64,000 nucleotides of DNA from Nocardia brasiliensis NBRC 14402 (GCF_000308475.2 NZ_BAFT02000016.1:1-64000); one strand, 5' to 3'. Shown: positions 24,591 to 34,762, counted from the stretch's first letter. The notes: generated by a model from the sequence alone, not told the origin. Translations and numbers: made by a program.

Positions 24591-25838
24591 GTGCGCGGCG
24601 GCCAGGACACGGCGATCGACGGCATCTACCGGGCCGAATTCGGTCGTGCCCTGGCCACGGTCGCCCGGCTGGTCGGCGATATCGGGCTGGCCGAGGACGC
24701 GGTGCACGAGGCGTTCGCCGACGCGCTGCGCAGTTGGCCGGGCCGCGGGGTGCCGGCCAACCCGGGCGCCTGGATCACCACCGCGGCCCGCAATCGCGCA
24801 CTGGACCGGGTGCGGCGCGAGTCGGCCCGGGGCGCCAAGGAGCAGGACGCCGTCCTGCTGACCGTGCCGAACGAGGAGCCCGACGTGACGCCGGTACCGG
24901 ACGACCAACTCCGCATGATCTTCACCTGCTGTCATCCCGCGCTGTCGCAGGAATCGCAGGTCGCCTTGACGCTGCGGCTGGTGTGCGGGCTGCGCACGGT
25001 CGAGATCGCCCGGGCCTTCCTGCAGCCGGAACACACTGTGGCGCAACGGCTCACCCGGGCGAAGGCGAAGATTCGCGCGGCCGGTATTCCGCTGCGGGTG
25101 CCGCCCGTGCACCTGCTGCCCGAGCGGGTGCCCGCCGTGCTGGCGTGCGTCTACCTGGTGTTCACCGAGGGGTACGCCGCGACCGCGGGCCCGGCCGCCA
25201 TCCGAGATGAGTTGTGCGACGAGGCGATCCGGCTCGGACGGCTGCTGGGCGGGTTGCTGCCGGGGGAGCCGGAGGCCAGGGCGCTGCTCGCCCTGATGCT
25301 GCTGAACGACAGTCGCCGAACCCAAAGACGCAGCGCCGAAGGCGATCTGGTGCCGCTGGAGGACCAGGACCGGGCCGGCTGGAATCGGGTCGCGATCGAA
25401 GCGGGACTGCGCTGCCTGATCTCGGCCGCCGCGGCGGGCAACGGCCCCTACCTGATTCAGGCCCGGATCGCCGCCGCGCACGCCACCGCGCTCAGCTTCG
25501 CGGAAACCAATTGGGCCGCAGTGGTTTCGGCCTACGACGAACTACTGGCGTACTCCGCGTCGCCGGTGATCCGGGTGAACCGGGCGATCGCCGTCGCCTT
25601 CCTGCACGGCTTCGCCGCGGGCCTGGCCGCGCTGGACGAGGTGGCCGATCATCCCCGCCTCGGTACCTCGCACCTGGTGCCCGCCACCCGCGCCGACCTG
25701 CTCCGCCGCGCCGCCCGCTATCCGGAGGCGGCCGACAACTATCGGGCGGCACTGGCGCGGACCCCGAACGATCAGGTCCGCCGCTTCCTCACCCGCCGCC
25801 TGGACGAGGTGACCGCCCGCATCCGCGCCGACGCGTAG
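24591..25838 (+). CDS. ECF42-type sigma factor with C-terminal extension
   Basis: 415 aa from GTG 24591. Region 2 (about 10-75) is 'EFGRALATVARLVGDIGLAEDAVHEAFADAL'; region 4 (about 110-165) is 'LTLRLVCGLRTVEIARAFLQPEHTVAQRLTRAKAKIR' (parts). A helical extension of over 220 residues follows, TPR-like, with 'AYDELLAYSASPVIRVNRAIAVAFLHG' (part), as in the ECF42 group. In that group the extension replaces a classical anti-sigma factor in control. Expected targets are the two DGPF genes directly upstream. Confidence 0.9.
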   Translation: MRGGQDTAIDGIYRAEFGRALATVARLVGDIGLAEDAVHEAFADALRSWPGRGVPANPGAWITTAARNRALDRVRRESARGAKEQDAVLLTVPNEEPDVTPVPDDQLRMIFTCCHPALSQESQVALTLRLVCGLRTVEIARAFLQPEHTVAQRLTRAKAKIRAAGIPLRVPPVHLLPERVPAVLACVYLVFTEGYAATAGPAAIRDELCDEAIRLGRLLGGLLPGEPEARALLALMLLNDSRRTQRRSAEGDLVPLEDQDRAGWNRVAIEAGLRCLISAAAAGNGPYLIQARIAAAHATALSFAETNWAAVVSAYDELLAYSASPVIRVNRAIAVAFLHGFAAGLAALDEVADHPRLGTSHLVPATRADLLRRAARYPEAADNYRAALARTPNDQVRRFLTRRLDEVTARIRADA

Positions 25839-25855
25839 CCGGGTGTGGCAAGCCG

Positions 25856-26683
25856 CTATTCGCGCCACCAGGTGTCGAGCGGGGTCACCGGGACCGCGCG
25901 CTTGTGCCGGGTGGTGCGGAAGATGGATTCGATCCGCTCGGACACCTCGGCGGTGACGTCCTTGCCCTCGAGATAGTCGTCGATCTCGCGATAGGTGAGG
26001 CCGAGCGCCTCCTCGTCGGGCAGGGCGGGTCGGTCGTCCTCCAGATCCGCGGTCGGCACCTTGGACCAGACGCTGGTCGGTGCGCCGAGCTCTTGCAGCA
26101 GCGCCGCGCCCTGCCGCTTGGTCAGGCCGGTGAGCGGGGTCAGGTCCACGCCGCCGTCGCCGTACTTGGTGAAGAAGCCGGTCACCGCCTCGGCCGCGTG
26201 GTCGGTGCCGACGACCAGCAAATTCTCCTGCCCCGCCAGGGCGTATTGGATCACCATCCGTTCGCGGGCCTTGATGTTGCCGCGCACGAAGTCGCGCAGC
26301 TTGTCGATCTTCAACGCCGAGGCCACCTCGCCGGCGGCCGCGTTCGCGCTGGGGCGCACGTTCACCGACACCGACCTGTCCGGCTGGATGAAGCGCAGCG
26401 CCGTGCGCGCGTCGGCCTCATCGGCCTGTACGCCGTAGGGCAGCCGCACCGCCAGGAAGGTGGCGTCCGCGCCGTCGGCCCGCAGTTCCTCGGCGGCAAG
26501 TTGACACAGCCGCCCGGCCAGCGAGCTGTCCTGACCGCCGCTGATGCCGAGCACGAAACCCTTTGCGGGAGTGGCGTTCAGATAGTCCTTCAGGAAGTCG
26601 ACCCGGCGCCGCACCTCGGCTTTCGGTTCGATACTCGGCTGGACGCCCAATTCCGCAATGATCTGTTCGCGCAGGTTCCGCAT
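25856..26683 (-). CDS. nadE: Ammonia-dependent NAD+ synthetase
   Basis: 275 aa from ATG 26683, the usual length for the NH3-dependent enzyme, with no glutaminase domain. It has the PP-loop '[15 protein letters not shown]' (about 46-60), '[14 protein letters not shown]', '[20 protein letters not shown]' and '[28 protein letters not shown]' (parts). It converts deamido-NAD, ATP and ammonia to NAD. Monocistronic, with a few bases to the TetR gene upstream. Confidence 0.93.
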   Translation of the reverse strand: MRNLREQIIAELGVQPSIEPKAEVRRRVDFLKDYLNATPAKGFVLGISGGQDSSLAGRLCQLAAEELRADGADATFLAVRLPYGVQADEADARTALRFIQPDRSVSVNVRPSANAAAGEVASALKIDKLRDFVRGNIKARERMVIQYALAGQENLLVVGTDHAAEAVTGFFTKYGDGGVDLTPLTGLTKRQGAALLQELGAPTSVWSKVPTADLEDDRPALPDEEALGLTYREIDDYLEGKDVTAEVSERIESIFRTTRHKRAVPVTPLDTWWRE

Positions 26684-26705
26684 GCCAGCCCACTCTACTG
26701 ACTGT

Positions 26706-27365
26706 TCATCCCGAAACAACGCGGCGAACCAAGGCTTCCCAGTTGTCCCCGATCTGTTCGCGGCTGTACCCCTGGGTGTGCATCTGGTGCATGACCAGGG
26801 CCGAGCCGAGCGCCGCGACCAGGCTGTCGGCGAGCAGCGGAATCTCGCCGGGCATGCCCGCCTCCCGCAGCAGCATCGCCACGTGCGCCTTGAGCAGCAG
26901 ATAGGGTGCGCCGGAAAACCGCTCGCCGGCCTCACCGACCTCGGCGGCGCGGTACAGCTCGCCTTCCACGTCGATATCGCGCAGCCGGGCCCGGCCGAAC
27001 GCCACGAGCCGGTCGACCGGCGGCGCGCCGGGGCCCAACGGGGGCGGGCCGAACATGAACGCGTGCTGGAACTTTCGCTCCGAATGGTCGAGCAACGCCA
27101 GCAGTAGCCCGGATCGATTGCCGAACCGGCGGAAGACGGTGCCCTTGCCGACACCGGCCCGTTTGGCGAGCGCGTCCATGGTGAGACTGTCCACGTCGTG
27201 TTCGCGTACCAGCTGCTGCGCGGCGTCGAGCAGCAACTGCCGATTGCGCGCGGCGTCGGCGCGCTCGGTGGGCTCGGCCGTGCCGGGCAGCGGCGCGCCG
27301 ATGCCGAGCAGGGGTCGGCCTTCGGGCGCCGGGATATCCGAAGTGGGGTAGCTCACAGCACTCAC
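26706..27365 (-). CDS. TetR-family regulator
   Basis: 219 aa from GTG 27365. After a Pro/Gly-rich N-terminal tail of about 35 residues comes the TetR helix-turn-helix '[44 protein letters not shown]' (shown in full only by ends), followed by a ligand domain. It is divergent from the FMN reductase at 27453, and a 22-bp palindrome between them (27383-27404) is the likely operator. It probably senses a compound detoxified by the reductase. Confidence 0.88.
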   Translation of the reverse strand: MSAVSYPTSDIPAPEGRPLLGIGAPLPGTAEPTERADAARNRQLLLDAAQQLVREHDVDSLTMDALAKRAGVGKGTVFRRFGNRSGLLLALLDHSERKFQHAFMFGPPPLGPGAPPVDRLVAFGRARLRDIDVEGELYRAAEVGEAGERFSGAPYLLLKAHVAMLLREAGMPGEIPLLADSLVAALGSALVMHQMHTQGYSREQIGDNWEALVRRVVSG

Positions 27366-27382
27366 GCAGTCTCCGCGGGAAG

Positions 27383-27404
27383 TAATCGGACCGTGGTCCG
27401 GTTA
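27383..27404. promoter_or_regulatory. Palindromic TetR operator
   Basis: CGGACC-GT-GGTCCG (27387-27400) is flanked by TAA and TTA, giving a 22-bp near-perfect palindrome with one mismatched pair and the central GT. It lies between the divergent TetR and FMN-reductase starts, where a repressor would block both. Confidence 0.7.
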
Positions 27405-27452
27405 GTGTCAGGTGAAAGTTCGGACACCACACTCAGTACACCAGGAGTCGTC

Positions 27453-28022
27453 ATGGGACAGACCCGCATCCTCGCTCTCGTCGGTAGCCTCCGTGCCGCG
27501 TCGATCAATCGACGACTGGCCGAGACCGCTGCCCTCACCGCCCCCGAGGGCGTAGAGATCACGCTCTACGAGGGTCTCGCCGATATTCCTTTCTACAACG
27601 AAGACCTCGATATCGAGGGAGCCGTGCCCGCACCGGCGCAGGCGCTGCGCGACGCGGTCGCCGCGGCCGACGGCCTGCTGATCGTGACGCCCGAATACAA
27701 CGGCACGCTGCCGGGCGTGTTGAAGAACGCCATCGACTGGGCCTCGCGCCCGTACGGTGCGGGTGCGATCAAGGCCAAGCCGACGGCCGTGATCAGCGCC
27801 TCGATCAGTCCGCGCGCCGCGCAGTGGGCGCATGGCGACACGGTCAAGTCGCTCGGGGTGGCCGGCGCCACGGTCGTGGAGGCCGCGCATCTGCACTTCG
27901 CGACGATCGGCGAGCGGTTCGGCGCGACACACCCGCGCGAAGACGCGGAAGCGCTGACCGAGCTCGCGGCCTCGGTGCACGAGTTGGTGGAGGCGGCGCG
28001 CGGTGAACTCGTCACCGTGTAA
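27453..28022 (+). CDS. NADPH-dependent FMN reductase
   Basis: 189 aa flavodoxin-fold reductase. 'ALVGSLRAASINRRLAE' (about 8-24) binds the FMN phosphate, and 'VTPEYNGTLPGVLKNAIDWASRP' (part) is the family signature near residue 77. These enzymes reduce FMN, quinones or azo and chromate substrates with NAD(P)H. ATG 27453 has an AGGAG ribosome site. It is controlled in all likelihood by the divergent TetR protein. Confidence 0.9.
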   Translation: MGQTRILALVGSLRAASINRRLAETAALTAPEGVEITLYEGLADIPFYNEDLDIEGAVPAPAQALRDAVAAADGLLIVTPEYNGTLPGVLKNAIDWASRPYGAGAIKAKPTAVISASISPRAAQWAHGDTVKSLGVAGATVVEAAHLHFATIGERFGATHPREDAEALTELAASVHELVEAARGELVTV

Positions 28023-28038
28023 GCTTCCCGTCCGGTCT

Positions 28039-28078
28039 CGAAGAGGGCCATCTCTCCCGGTAGAGGTGGCCCTCTTCG
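28039..28078 (+). terminator. Hairpin terminator after the FMN reductase
   Basis: CGAAGAGGGCCATCTCT pairs with AGAGGTGGCCCTCTTCG over 17 bp with one mismatch, loop CCCGGT. It lies 17 bases beyond the stop. Confidence 0.85.
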
Positions 28079-28201
28079 CTTGTCCCGAGGGTTTGCTGGA
28101 TATCAGCTACGGTACGAAATTGTGATCTGCACCACGGCCGTGTCGGGTTGCGAATCGAGTGTCCAGGTACTTACCGCCTTCGAATTTCATCCTTGTGACT
28201 C

Positions 28202-28247
28202 GCAACATGTCGTGTTGGATGAATCTGTCGGCCACTAGGTGTAGTGT
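28202..28247 (+). promoter_or_regulatory. Paired NrdR-like boxes upstream of nrdHIE
   Basis: CACTAGGTGTAGTG (28233-28246) is an inverted repeat with centre GGTG, and a weaker palindrome CAACATGTCGTGTTG (28203-28217) sits about 30 bp upstream. NrdR boxes come in such pairs spaced by about three helical turns. A box with the same GGTG centre precedes nrdF (44977). The ~190 nt between this site and nrdH hold no ORF I trust. The 5' part of the intergenic region carries only the terminator at 28039. Confidence 0.55.
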
Positions 28248-28432
28248 CTTCGGTACTGGAAGACGGCATGACATCCCGCCCTGCGTACCTCGGCCCGAAG
28301 GGGCTGAGCAGGAGGTTCGAGGCCAGATCCAGGAGTTTGCGCAGCAACTCGGATCGTGCATTGCAGGTCGGTCGGAATGACCGGCATACGGATCACAGGC
28401 TGTGGATCAGGCACAAGGAGAGAGGGACCTCA

Positions 28433-28666
28433 ATGACCGTCACCGTGTACACCAAGCCCGCTTGCGTCCAGTGCAATGCCACCTACAAGGCCCTCGACAA
28501 GGCCGGGGTGGACTACGAGGTGATCGACATCTCGGAGAACGAGGAGGCCCGTGACTACGTCATGGCCCTCGGTTACCTGCAGGCGCCGGTCGTGGTGGCC
28601 GGTGAGGATCACTGGTCCGGCTTCCGGCCCGACCGGATCAAGTCGCTCGCGACCGTCGCGGCCTGA
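28433..28666 (+). CDS. nrdH: Glutaredoxin-like NrdH redoxin
   Basis: 77 aa. Redox motif Cys-Val-Gln-Cys in 'YTKPACVQCNATYKALD' (about 11-14), and 'GYLQAPVVVAGEDHWSGFRPDRI' (part), the NrdH-specific end that replaces glutathione binding. It reduces the class Ib ribonucleotide reductase with electrons from thioredoxin reductase. It is first in nrdH-nrdI-nrdE; ATG 28433 has an AAGGAGAG ribosome site. Confidence 0.95.
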   Translation: MTVTVYTKPACVQCNATYKALDKAGVDYEVIDISENEEARDYVMALGYLQAPVVVAGEDHWSGFRPDRIKSLATVAA

Positions 28667-28696
28667 CGCCGCGCCGTTTCCTCCGAGAGAGGTGAG

Positions 28697-29212
28697 GTGA
28701 GCGTGTCCGGCAACGACGATCGCTCGAGCACCGCACCCGGCGCACTGGTCTACTTCTCCAGCGCCTCGGAGAACACGCACCGCTTCGTCGAGAAGCTGGG
28801 TATCCCGGCGACTCGCATTCCATTGCATACCGCCGACTCGCTGCGCGTCGACGAGCCCTACGTGCTGATCGTCCCCACCTACGGGGGCGGTCGGCACGTG
28901 CTCGACGCGCAACGGCCGAACAGCATCAGCGGTCACCGATCCGACAAGGATTTCGTGCCGCGCCAGGTCGCCAAGTTCCTCAACGATCCGCACAACCGCG
29001 CGCTGCTGCGTGGCGTGGTCGCGGCGGGTAACACGAACTTCGGCGACACCTACTGCTATGCGGGTGAGGTGATCTCGCGCAAGTGCGGGGTGCCCTACCT
29101 GTACCGCTTCGAACTCATGGGAACCGCCGAGGACGTCGAGCGCGTCCGAGAGGGATTGGGATTGTTTTGGCAACAACAACGACAGCACCGACCGGAAAAA
29201 CGGCTCGCTTAG
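28697..29212 (+). CDS. nrdI: NrdI flavodoxin-like protein
   Basis: 171 aa from GTG 28697; GTG 28703 is an alternative. FMN-binding pieces are '[19 protein letters not shown]', 'LIVPTYGGG', '[25 protein letters not shown]' (part). It supplies superoxide to assemble the dimanganese-tyrosyl cofactor of NrdF. Its last 46 bases overlap the likely nrdE start. Confidence 0.94.
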   Translation: MSVSGNDDRSSTAPGALVYFSSASENTHRFVEKLGIPATRIPLHTADSLRVDEPYVLIVPTYGGGRHVLDAQRPNSISGHRSDKDFVPRQVAKFLNDPHNRALLRGVVAAGNTNFGDTYCYAGEVISRKCGVPYLYRFELMGTAEDVERVREGLGLFWQQQRQHRPEKRLA

Positions 29213-31356
29213 AGCAGCCGCCGGTCCGCAATGCCGAGACAGGCGAGGTACTCGACTACCACGCCCTCAATGCGATGCTGAACCTGTACGGCCCGAACGG
29301 TGAGATCCAGTTCGACAAGGACCGGGAGGCGGCGCACCAGTACTTCCTGCAGCACGTCAACCAGAACACCGTCTTCTTCCACAACTTGGACGAGAAGCTG
29401 GACTACCTGGTCGACGAGAACTACTACGAGTCCGAGGTGCTCGAGCAGTACAGCCGCGGGTTCATCAAGAAGCTGTTCCAGCAGGCCTACGCCAAGAAGT
29501 TCCGGTTCCCCACCTTCCTCGGCGCGTTCAAGTACTACACCTCGTACACGCTGAAGACCTTCGACGGCAAGCGCTACCTGGAGCGGTTCGAGGACCGCGT
29601 CTGCATGGTCGCGCTCACCCTCGCCGCCGGCGACGAGGTGCTCGCGGGCAAGCTGGTCGACGAGATCATCGACGGTCGTTTCCAGCCGGCCACCCCGACC
29701 TTCCTCAACTCGGGCAAGAAGCAGCGCGGCGAGCCGGTGTCCTGCTTCCTGCTGCGCATCGAGGACAACATGGAGTCCATCGGGCGCTCCATCAACTCCG
29801 CGCTGCAGCTGTCCAAGCGCGGCGGCGGGGTCGCCCTGCTGCTCACCAACATTCGTGAGCACGGCGCGCCGATCAAGAAGATCGAGAACCAGAGCTCGGG
29901 CGTCATCCCGATCATGAAGCTGCTGGAGGACTCGTTCTCCTACGCCAACCAGCTCGGCGCGCGCCAGGGCGCGGGTGCGGTGTATTTGCACGCGCACCAC
30001 CCCGACATCTACCGGTTCCTGGACACCAAGCGGGAGAACGCGGACGAGAAGATCCGCATCAAGACCCTCTCGCTGGGCGTGGTGATCCCCGACATCACCT
30101 TCGAGCTGGCGAAGAAGAACGAGGACATGTACCTGTTCTCGCCGTACGACGTGGAGCGCATCTACGGTAAGCCGTTCGCCGATATCGACGTCACCGAGAA
30201 GTACTACGAGATGGTCGACGACAAGCGGATCCGCAAGTCGAAGATCAAGGCGCGCGAGTTCTTCCAGACCATCGCCGAGCTGCAGTTCGAATCCGGTTAC
30301 CCGTACATCATGTTCGAGGACACGGTGAACCGGGCCAACCCGATCGCGGGCAAGATCACCCACTCCAATCTGTGCTCGGAGATCTTGCAGGTCTCCACGC
30401 CGTCGGTGTTCAACGACGACCTGTCCTATGCCAAGGTGGGCAAGGACATCTCGTGCAACCTCGGCTCGCTGAACATCGCCAAGACGATGGACTCACCCGA
30501 TTTCGCGCAGACCATCGAGACGTCCATCCGGGCGCTGACCGCGGTCTCGGATCAGACGCACATCTACTCGGTGCCCTCGATCGAGCAGGGCAACAACGAG
30601 TCCCACGCGATCGGTCTCGGCCAGATGAACCTGCACGGCTACCTGGCGCGCGAGCGGGTGCACTACGGCTCCGAAGAGGGCATCGACTTCACCAACATCT
30701 ACTTCTACACCGTGGTCTACCACGCGATCCGGGCGTCGAACCTGATCGCGCAGGAGCGCGGCACCTACTTCGGCGGCTTCCCCGAGTCGAAGTACGCCAG
30801 CGGTGAGTACTTCGACAAGTACACCGAGCAGGTGTGGGAGCCGAAAACCGAACGGGTCGCGCGGCTTTTCGCCGACGCCGGGGTGCACATCCCGACCCAG
30901 GACGACTGGCGGGCGCTGAAGGCGTCGGTCATGGAGCACGGCATCTACAACCAGAACCTGCAGGCGGTTCCGCCGACCGGGTCGATCTCCTACATCAACC
31001 ACTCCACCAGTTCCATCCACCCGGTGGCGTCGAAGATCGAGATCCGCAAGGAAGGCAAGATCGGCCGCGTCTACTACCCGGCACCCTACCTCGACAACGA
31101 CAACCTCGAGTACTACGACGACGCCTACGAGATCGGCTACGAGAAGATCATCGACACCTACGCCGCGGCCACCCAGCACGTGGACCAGGGCCTGTCGCTG
31201 ACCCTCTTCTTCAAGGACACCGTCACCACCCGCGACCTCAACCGCGCCCAGATCTACGCCTGGCGCAAGGGCATCAAGACCCTCTACTACATCCGCCTGC
31301 GCCAGATGGCGCTGGAGGGCACCGAAGTAGAAGGCTGCGTCTCCTGCATGCTGTAA
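29167..31356 (+). CDS. nrdE: Class Ib ribonucleotide reductase alpha subunit
   Basis: 729 aa from TTG 29167, chosen because the family's '[26 protein letters not shown]' block (part) begins shortly after. Catalytic cysteines lie in '[13 protein letters not shown]', and in the radical-site loop '[12 protein letters not shown]', with the C-terminal pair in 'EGCVSCML'. The radical-transfer tyrosine pair is near the end in 'TLYYIRLRQ'. It lacks the N-terminal allosteric activity cone, as class Ib enzymes do. Its partner nrdF is not adjacent but at 45079. Confidence 0.95.
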   Translation: MATTTTAPTGKTARLEQPPVRNAETGEVLDYHALNAMLNLYGPNGEIQFDKDREAAHQYFLQHVNQNTVFFHNLDEKLDYLVDENYYESEVLEQYSRGFIKKLFQQAYAKKFRFPTFLGAFKYYTSYTLKTFDGKRYLERFEDRVCMVALTLAAGDEVLAGKLVDEIIDGRFQPATPTFLNSGKKQRGEPVSCFLLRIEDNMESIGRSINSALQLSKRGGGVALLLTNIREHGAPIKKIENQSSGVIPIMKLLEDSFSYANQLGARQGAGAVYLHAHHPDIYRFLDTKRENADEKIRIKTLSLGVVIPDITFELAKKNEDMYLFSPYDVERIYGKPFADIDVTEKYYEMVDDKRIRKSKIKAREFFQTIAELQFESGYPYIMFEDTVNRANPIAGKITHSNLCSEILQVSTPSVFNDDLSYAKVGKDISCNLGSLNIAKTMDSPDFAQTIETSIRALTAVSDQTHIYSVPSIEQGNNESHAIGLGQMNLHGYLARERVHYGSEEGIDFTNIYFYTVVYHAIRASNLIAQERGTYFGGFPESKYASGEYFDKYTEQVWEPKTERVARLFADAGVHIPTQDDWRALKASVMEHGIYNQNLQAVPPTGSISYINHSTSSIHPVASKIEIRKEGKIGRVYYPAPYLDNDNLEYYDDAYEIGYEKIIDTYAAATQHVDQGLSLTLFFKDTVTTRDLNRAQIYAWRKGIKTLYYIRLRQMALEGTEVEGCVSCML

Positions 31357-31370
31357 CACCGCACAACGCC

Positions 31371-31405
31371 GAAAGCCCCGGTGCCGCAATGGCGCCGGGG
31401 CTTTC
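31371..31405. terminator. Bidirectional hairpin terminator
   Basis: GAAAGCCCCGGTGCC (31371-31385) pairs with GGCGCCGGGGCTTTC (31391-31405), one mismatch, 5-nt loop. It lies between the convergent nrdE and LLM-oxidoreductase genes and serves both. Confidence 0.88.
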
Positions 31406-31417
31406 TCGGTCTACGGT

Positions 31418-32410
31418 TCAGGCCAGGGTGGGGGCCACTTCGCGTTCGAAGAGCTCGATGCCGGAGGTGTCGTAGGCGGCTTCGGGGAAGTTGAGGATGG
31501 CGTAGCCGAGGCCGAGGTCACACAGGCCGGCGAGGCGCTCGGCGACCTGCTCCGGGGTGCCGACGGCGGCGGAGGTGCGGAACATGCCGTCCACGAAACC
31601 CTTGGCCTGATCGTCGCCGATCACCGTGGCCAGCTTGCCTTGCACCGCCGAAAGGCGTTCTTCGACTTCGGTTTCGGTACTCGCGATGATCGCGTTGAAG
31701 TTCGAGGAGCGCACGATGGCGGCGAAATCGGTGCCGACGTCGGCACAGTGCGCGCGCAGGATGTCCGACTTCGCGGCGAACTCGTCGGGCGCGCCGCTGA
31801 AGTTGGTGTATTGGGCGTACTTCGCCGCGATCCGCAACGTCTTCTTCTCGCCGCCGCCCGCGATCCATAGCGGAATGCCGTTCTCCTGCAACGGAAGCGG
31901 CTGCACGATCGCCCCGTCGACCTGGTAGTACCTGCCGTCCAGCGTCGCCTTGCCGGTGGTCCACGCCTGCCGGAAGATCTGCACGCCCTCGTCGAGCCGG
32001 CCGAGCCGCTCACCCGCCGACGGGAAACCGTAACCGTAGGCCCGCCACTCGTGTTCGTACCAGCCGCCGCCGATGCCCATCTCCGCCCGGCCACCGGAGA
32101 TCAGGTCGACGGTCGCGGCGACCTTCGCCAGATAGGCCGGGTTCCGGTAGCTCATCGCGGTACACATCTGCCCGAGCCGCACCCGCGAGGTGGACGCCGC
32201 GAACGCCGACATCAGCGTCCACGCCTCGTGGGTCGCCTCCTCGGTGGGCACGGGCACGGTGTGGAAGTGGTCGTACACCCACAGGGATTCCCAGATGTCG
32301 GCGGCATCCGCGCGTTGCGCGAGGTCCCGCATCACCCGCCACTGGTCGGCGGGGTCGATACCGACGAGGTCGAGCCGCCAACCCTGCGGGATGAAGATGC
32401 CGAAGCGCAC
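31418..32410 (-). CDS. LLM-class (F420-dependent-type) oxidoreductase
   Basis: 330 aa from GTG 32410, with AAGGAG 7 nt before it. It is a luciferase-like TIM barrel: 'VRFGIFIPQGWRLDL', 'SLWVYDHFHTVP', 'RVRLGQMCTAMSYRNPAYLAKVAATVDLISGGR' (part), 'GIGGGWYEHEWRAYG' and 'IPLWIAGGGEKKTLRIAAKYA'. In mycolate actinomycetes this group mostly uses the deazaflavin F420. The substrate is unknown. The motif set is complete. Confidence 0.88.
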   Translation of the reverse strand: MRFGIFIPQGWRLDLVGIDPADQWRVMRDLAQRADAADIWESLWVYDHFHTVPVPTEEATHEAWTLMSAFAASTSRVRLGQMCTAMSYRNPAYLAKVAATVDLISGGRAEMGIGGGWYEHEWRAYGYGFPSAGERLGRLDEGVQIFRQAWTTGKATLDGRYYQVDGAIVQPLPLQENGIPLWIAGGGEKKTLRIAAKYAQYTNFSGAPDEFAAKSDILRAHCADVGTDFAAIVRSSNFNAIIASTETEVEERLSAVQGKLATVIGDDQAKGFVDGMFRTSAAVGTPEQVAERLAGLCDLGLGYAILNFPEAAYDTSGIELFEREVAPTLA

Positions 32411-32476
32411 AGATTTCTCCTTCGTATGTTTGCCACAACCCAACCAATCATCCCGTGCTCGGCTGGTTGGCGCCGG

Positions 32477-33862
32477 TCAGCGCTCGCGGTGGGGCCGTTC
32501 CTGTTGTGCTGGAGCGGATTTGGGTGGCAGGACCACCGGATCGGGTTCGCCGGGGACGATCTCCGGAGCGATCTCGTTCGTCGGATAGTGGTGGGACTCG
32601 TAGACCGGTAGGGAGCCGAAGCGGGCCGGGTGCCCGGTCTCGACCCCGGCGAAATGGTGTTCGAGCAGGTTGGCGGCGTGTAGCGTGCCGGTCGCACCGC
32701 GGAACCCGGCGGCCACCCGGGCGGCGCCGTCGCGGCAGGCCAGCGCCCGCTCGATCCCGGCGCGCAGTGTGGCGACGGTGAGCCGTTTCGGCGCGACGCA
32801 GCTGCCCGCCTCGTTGCCGACCACCCGGCGCGCGACCTCGAAGTGGTCCCGCCCGGACGGCACGACGCACACGGGAACGCCGGTGGCCAAAGCCTTTTGG
32901 ACAAGGCCCATGCCGCCGTGCGAGACCACCACGGCGGCGCGGTCGAGCAGCAGGTGGTGCGGCACGAACCGTTCGACTCGCGCATTCGGTGCGGCGGTGA
33001 GGGTTTCGGGATCGATGGCGCCCGAGGTGACCACGGTGTACATCCCGCTGTCGGTCAGCGCGTCCATCGCCGTCTGGGCGATCCTGCCGTCGTCGTGGAA
33101 TTCGGTCGAGCAGGTGACCAGCGCCAAGGGACGATCGATCGCGGCCAGCCACGCGGGCGGTTCGGCGTCCGGGGCCCACAGTCCGGGGCCGACCTGGGCG
33201 ACGGATTCCGGCCAGTCCGAGCGCACGTCGTCGAACGGCGGCGCGGTGAAGTTGAGGGTCAGCGGCGGTTTGCGCAGGTAGTCGACGATGCTGTCCAGGG
33301 CGTCGAGGCCGTAGTACTGGCGCATGTGATTGAGCTCGGGGAGCACCTCGTTCCATCTTCGTTCCAGGAACCAGTGCAGGCCGTTGTCGCGCAGGCGGCC
33401 GAACAGATCGGTCCGCGGGGCCAATCCGGGGCCGAAGGGCGGTGTGTCGACGGAGGGGAGTGGCAGCAGCTTCGGCGCCCAGGAGGCCCATGGCAGCCCG
33501 CTGGCCGCGGCGAGGATCTGCGCGCCCGGCGCGGTGATGTCGATCAGCAGCGCGTCGGGGCGTTCGGCGATGATCGCGCTGCGCAGCGCCTGGATCTCGT
33601 CGGGGATGCGGGCGACGAGCGCGCGCAGCGCGGCGCGCAGGGCGGGGATCTTGGCGGTGGTGGCCCAGTCGTTGAGCGTGTCCATCGCCAAAGCCGGTGG
33701 CAGCTCGCGCACCGTGAGGCCGAGGGGGCCGAGCTCCCGCTCGCTACCGGGAATCGTCAGCACGGTGACGGAGTGGCCGCGGGAAACCAGCTCGGACAGT
33801 ACAGGCGCGACCGGATACAGATGTCCCTTTGCCGGTGAGGTGAAGGCCAGTATCTTGGTCAT
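32477..33862 (-). CDS. GT1 family (UGT/MGT-type) glycosyltransferase
   Basis: 461 aa. The GT-B fold N-terminus is 'ILAFTSPAKGHLYPVAPVLSELVSRGH' (part). The C-terminal donor-binding signature is 'VERFVPHHLLLDRAAVVVSHGGMGLVQKALATGVPVCVVPSGRDH' in pieces (about 310-355). The family glycosylates macrolides, glycolipids or small phenolics with NDP-sugars. The usual terminal Asp-Gln of the donor motif is Asp-His here. The last 50 residues are Pro/Glu-rich and not part of the fold. Confidence 0.86.
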   Translation of the reverse strand: MTKILAFTSPAKGHLYPVAPVLSELVSRGHSVTVLTIPGSERELGPLGLTVRELPPALAMDTLNDWATTAKIPALRAALRALVARIPDEIQALRSAIIAERPDALLIDITAPGAQILAAASGLPWASWAPKLLPLPSVDTPPFGPGLAPRTDLFGRLRDNGLHWFLERRWNEVLPELNHMRQYYGLDALDSIVDYLRKPPLTLNFTAPPFDDVRSDWPESVAQVGPGLWAPDAEPPAWLAAIDRPLALVTCSTEFHDDGRIAQTAMDALTDSGMYTVVTSGAIDPETLTAAPNARVERFVPHHLLLDRAAVVVSHGGMGLVQKALATGVPVCVVPSGRDHFEVARRVVGNEAGSCVAPKRLTVATLRAGIERALACRDGAARVAAGFRGATGTLHAANLLEHHFAGVETGHPARFGSLPVYESHHYPTNEIAPEIVPGEPDPVVLPPKSAPAQQERPHRER

Positions 33863-34107
33863 GCCACACGCTAACGCATAGCAAATGGATGTGCAGAGGG
33901 TGTTGGTGAACCGTTATCGGCAGATGCAACGCGTCTACAAGGCTGGCTTCAGCGTTTGTTTCCGCAAGTAGTGCCCAATTCGCGGCGGACTATTGGTCGC
34001 CGGGGCTGAAAGGTTCAACAAGGACAAGCTTCCGGTATGAAGTACTGATGTTCCATTCGCAATCATCGAGCAAACGCCCGGCTGAGTGGGTGTGCTAAGC
34101 AAGGAGC

Positions 34108-34698
34108 ATGACGAGCGCCATCGGTCTGCTGCTGTTCCCCGGCGTCGAAGAACTGGACGCGGTCGGTCCGTGGGAGGTGCTGTCGGTCTGGACGCAGTAC
34201 TTCCCCGACGACGGCTACACCGTCTTCACCTTCGCCGAGCACGAGGGCCCGGTCGAGTGCGCGAAGGGCATGCGGATCGAGGCACAGTACTCCTACGCCA
34301 CCGCGCCGCGGCGCGACGTCTTGATCATCCCAGGCGGCATGGGCACGCGGCCGATGCTCGAAGACGCCGCCGCCCTCGACTGGGTGCGCGCACAGCGCGC
34401 GACGACCCCGCTGATCACCAGCGTCTGCACCGGTTCCTTGGTGCTCGCCGCCGCGGGACTGCTGGCCGGCCGCCCGGCGACCACCCACTGGGCCTCGATA
34501 GAGCACCTGCGTGAACTGGACGCCACCATCGCGGTCAGCGCCGACGAACGATTCGTCGACGACGGCGACATCATCACGTCCTCTGGTGTTTCCGCGGGCA
34601 TCGACATGGCGCTGCACCTCGTGCGCCGGCTCGCCGGTGCCGAACGCGCCCGTCAGGTCCGGCACACGATCCAGTACGACCCGGCCCCGCCGGTGTGA
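34108..34698 (+). CDS. DJ-1/PfpI-family protein
   Basis: 196 aa. 'IGLLLFPGVEELDAVGPWEVLSV' (part) is the N-terminus of the class-I amidotransferase-like ThiJ/PfpI group. The nucleophile elbow is 'SVCTGSLVLAAAGLLAGRPATTHW' (part, Cys about 108), and 'TSSGVSAGIDMALHLVRRL' follows. Members include isonitrile hydratases and glyoxalase/deglycase-like proteins; the 'THWA' stretch is seen in the isonitrile hydratase-like branch, but the substrate is not certain. Confidence 0.85.
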   Translation: MTSAIGLLLFPGVEELDAVGPWEVLSVWTQYFPDDGYTVFTFAEHEGPVECAKGMRIEAQYSYATAPRRDVLIIPGGMGTRPMLEDAAALDWVRAQRATTPLITSVCTGSLVLAAAGLLAGRPATTHWASIEHLRELDATIAVSADERFVDDGDIITSSGVSAGIDMALHLVRRLAGAERARQVRHTIQYDPAPPV

Positions 34699-34762
34699 GT
34701 CGTTGCCCGCGAGCGTAATTCGCTCGACAGCGCGCGGGGTGCCGAGTCATCCTGGAACGCAC

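Noticed and set aside
28107..28361. 84-codon minus-strand ORF upstream of nrdH
   Set aside because: No ribosome site, low-complexity composition, and it overlaps the NrdR-like boxes of the opposite strand.
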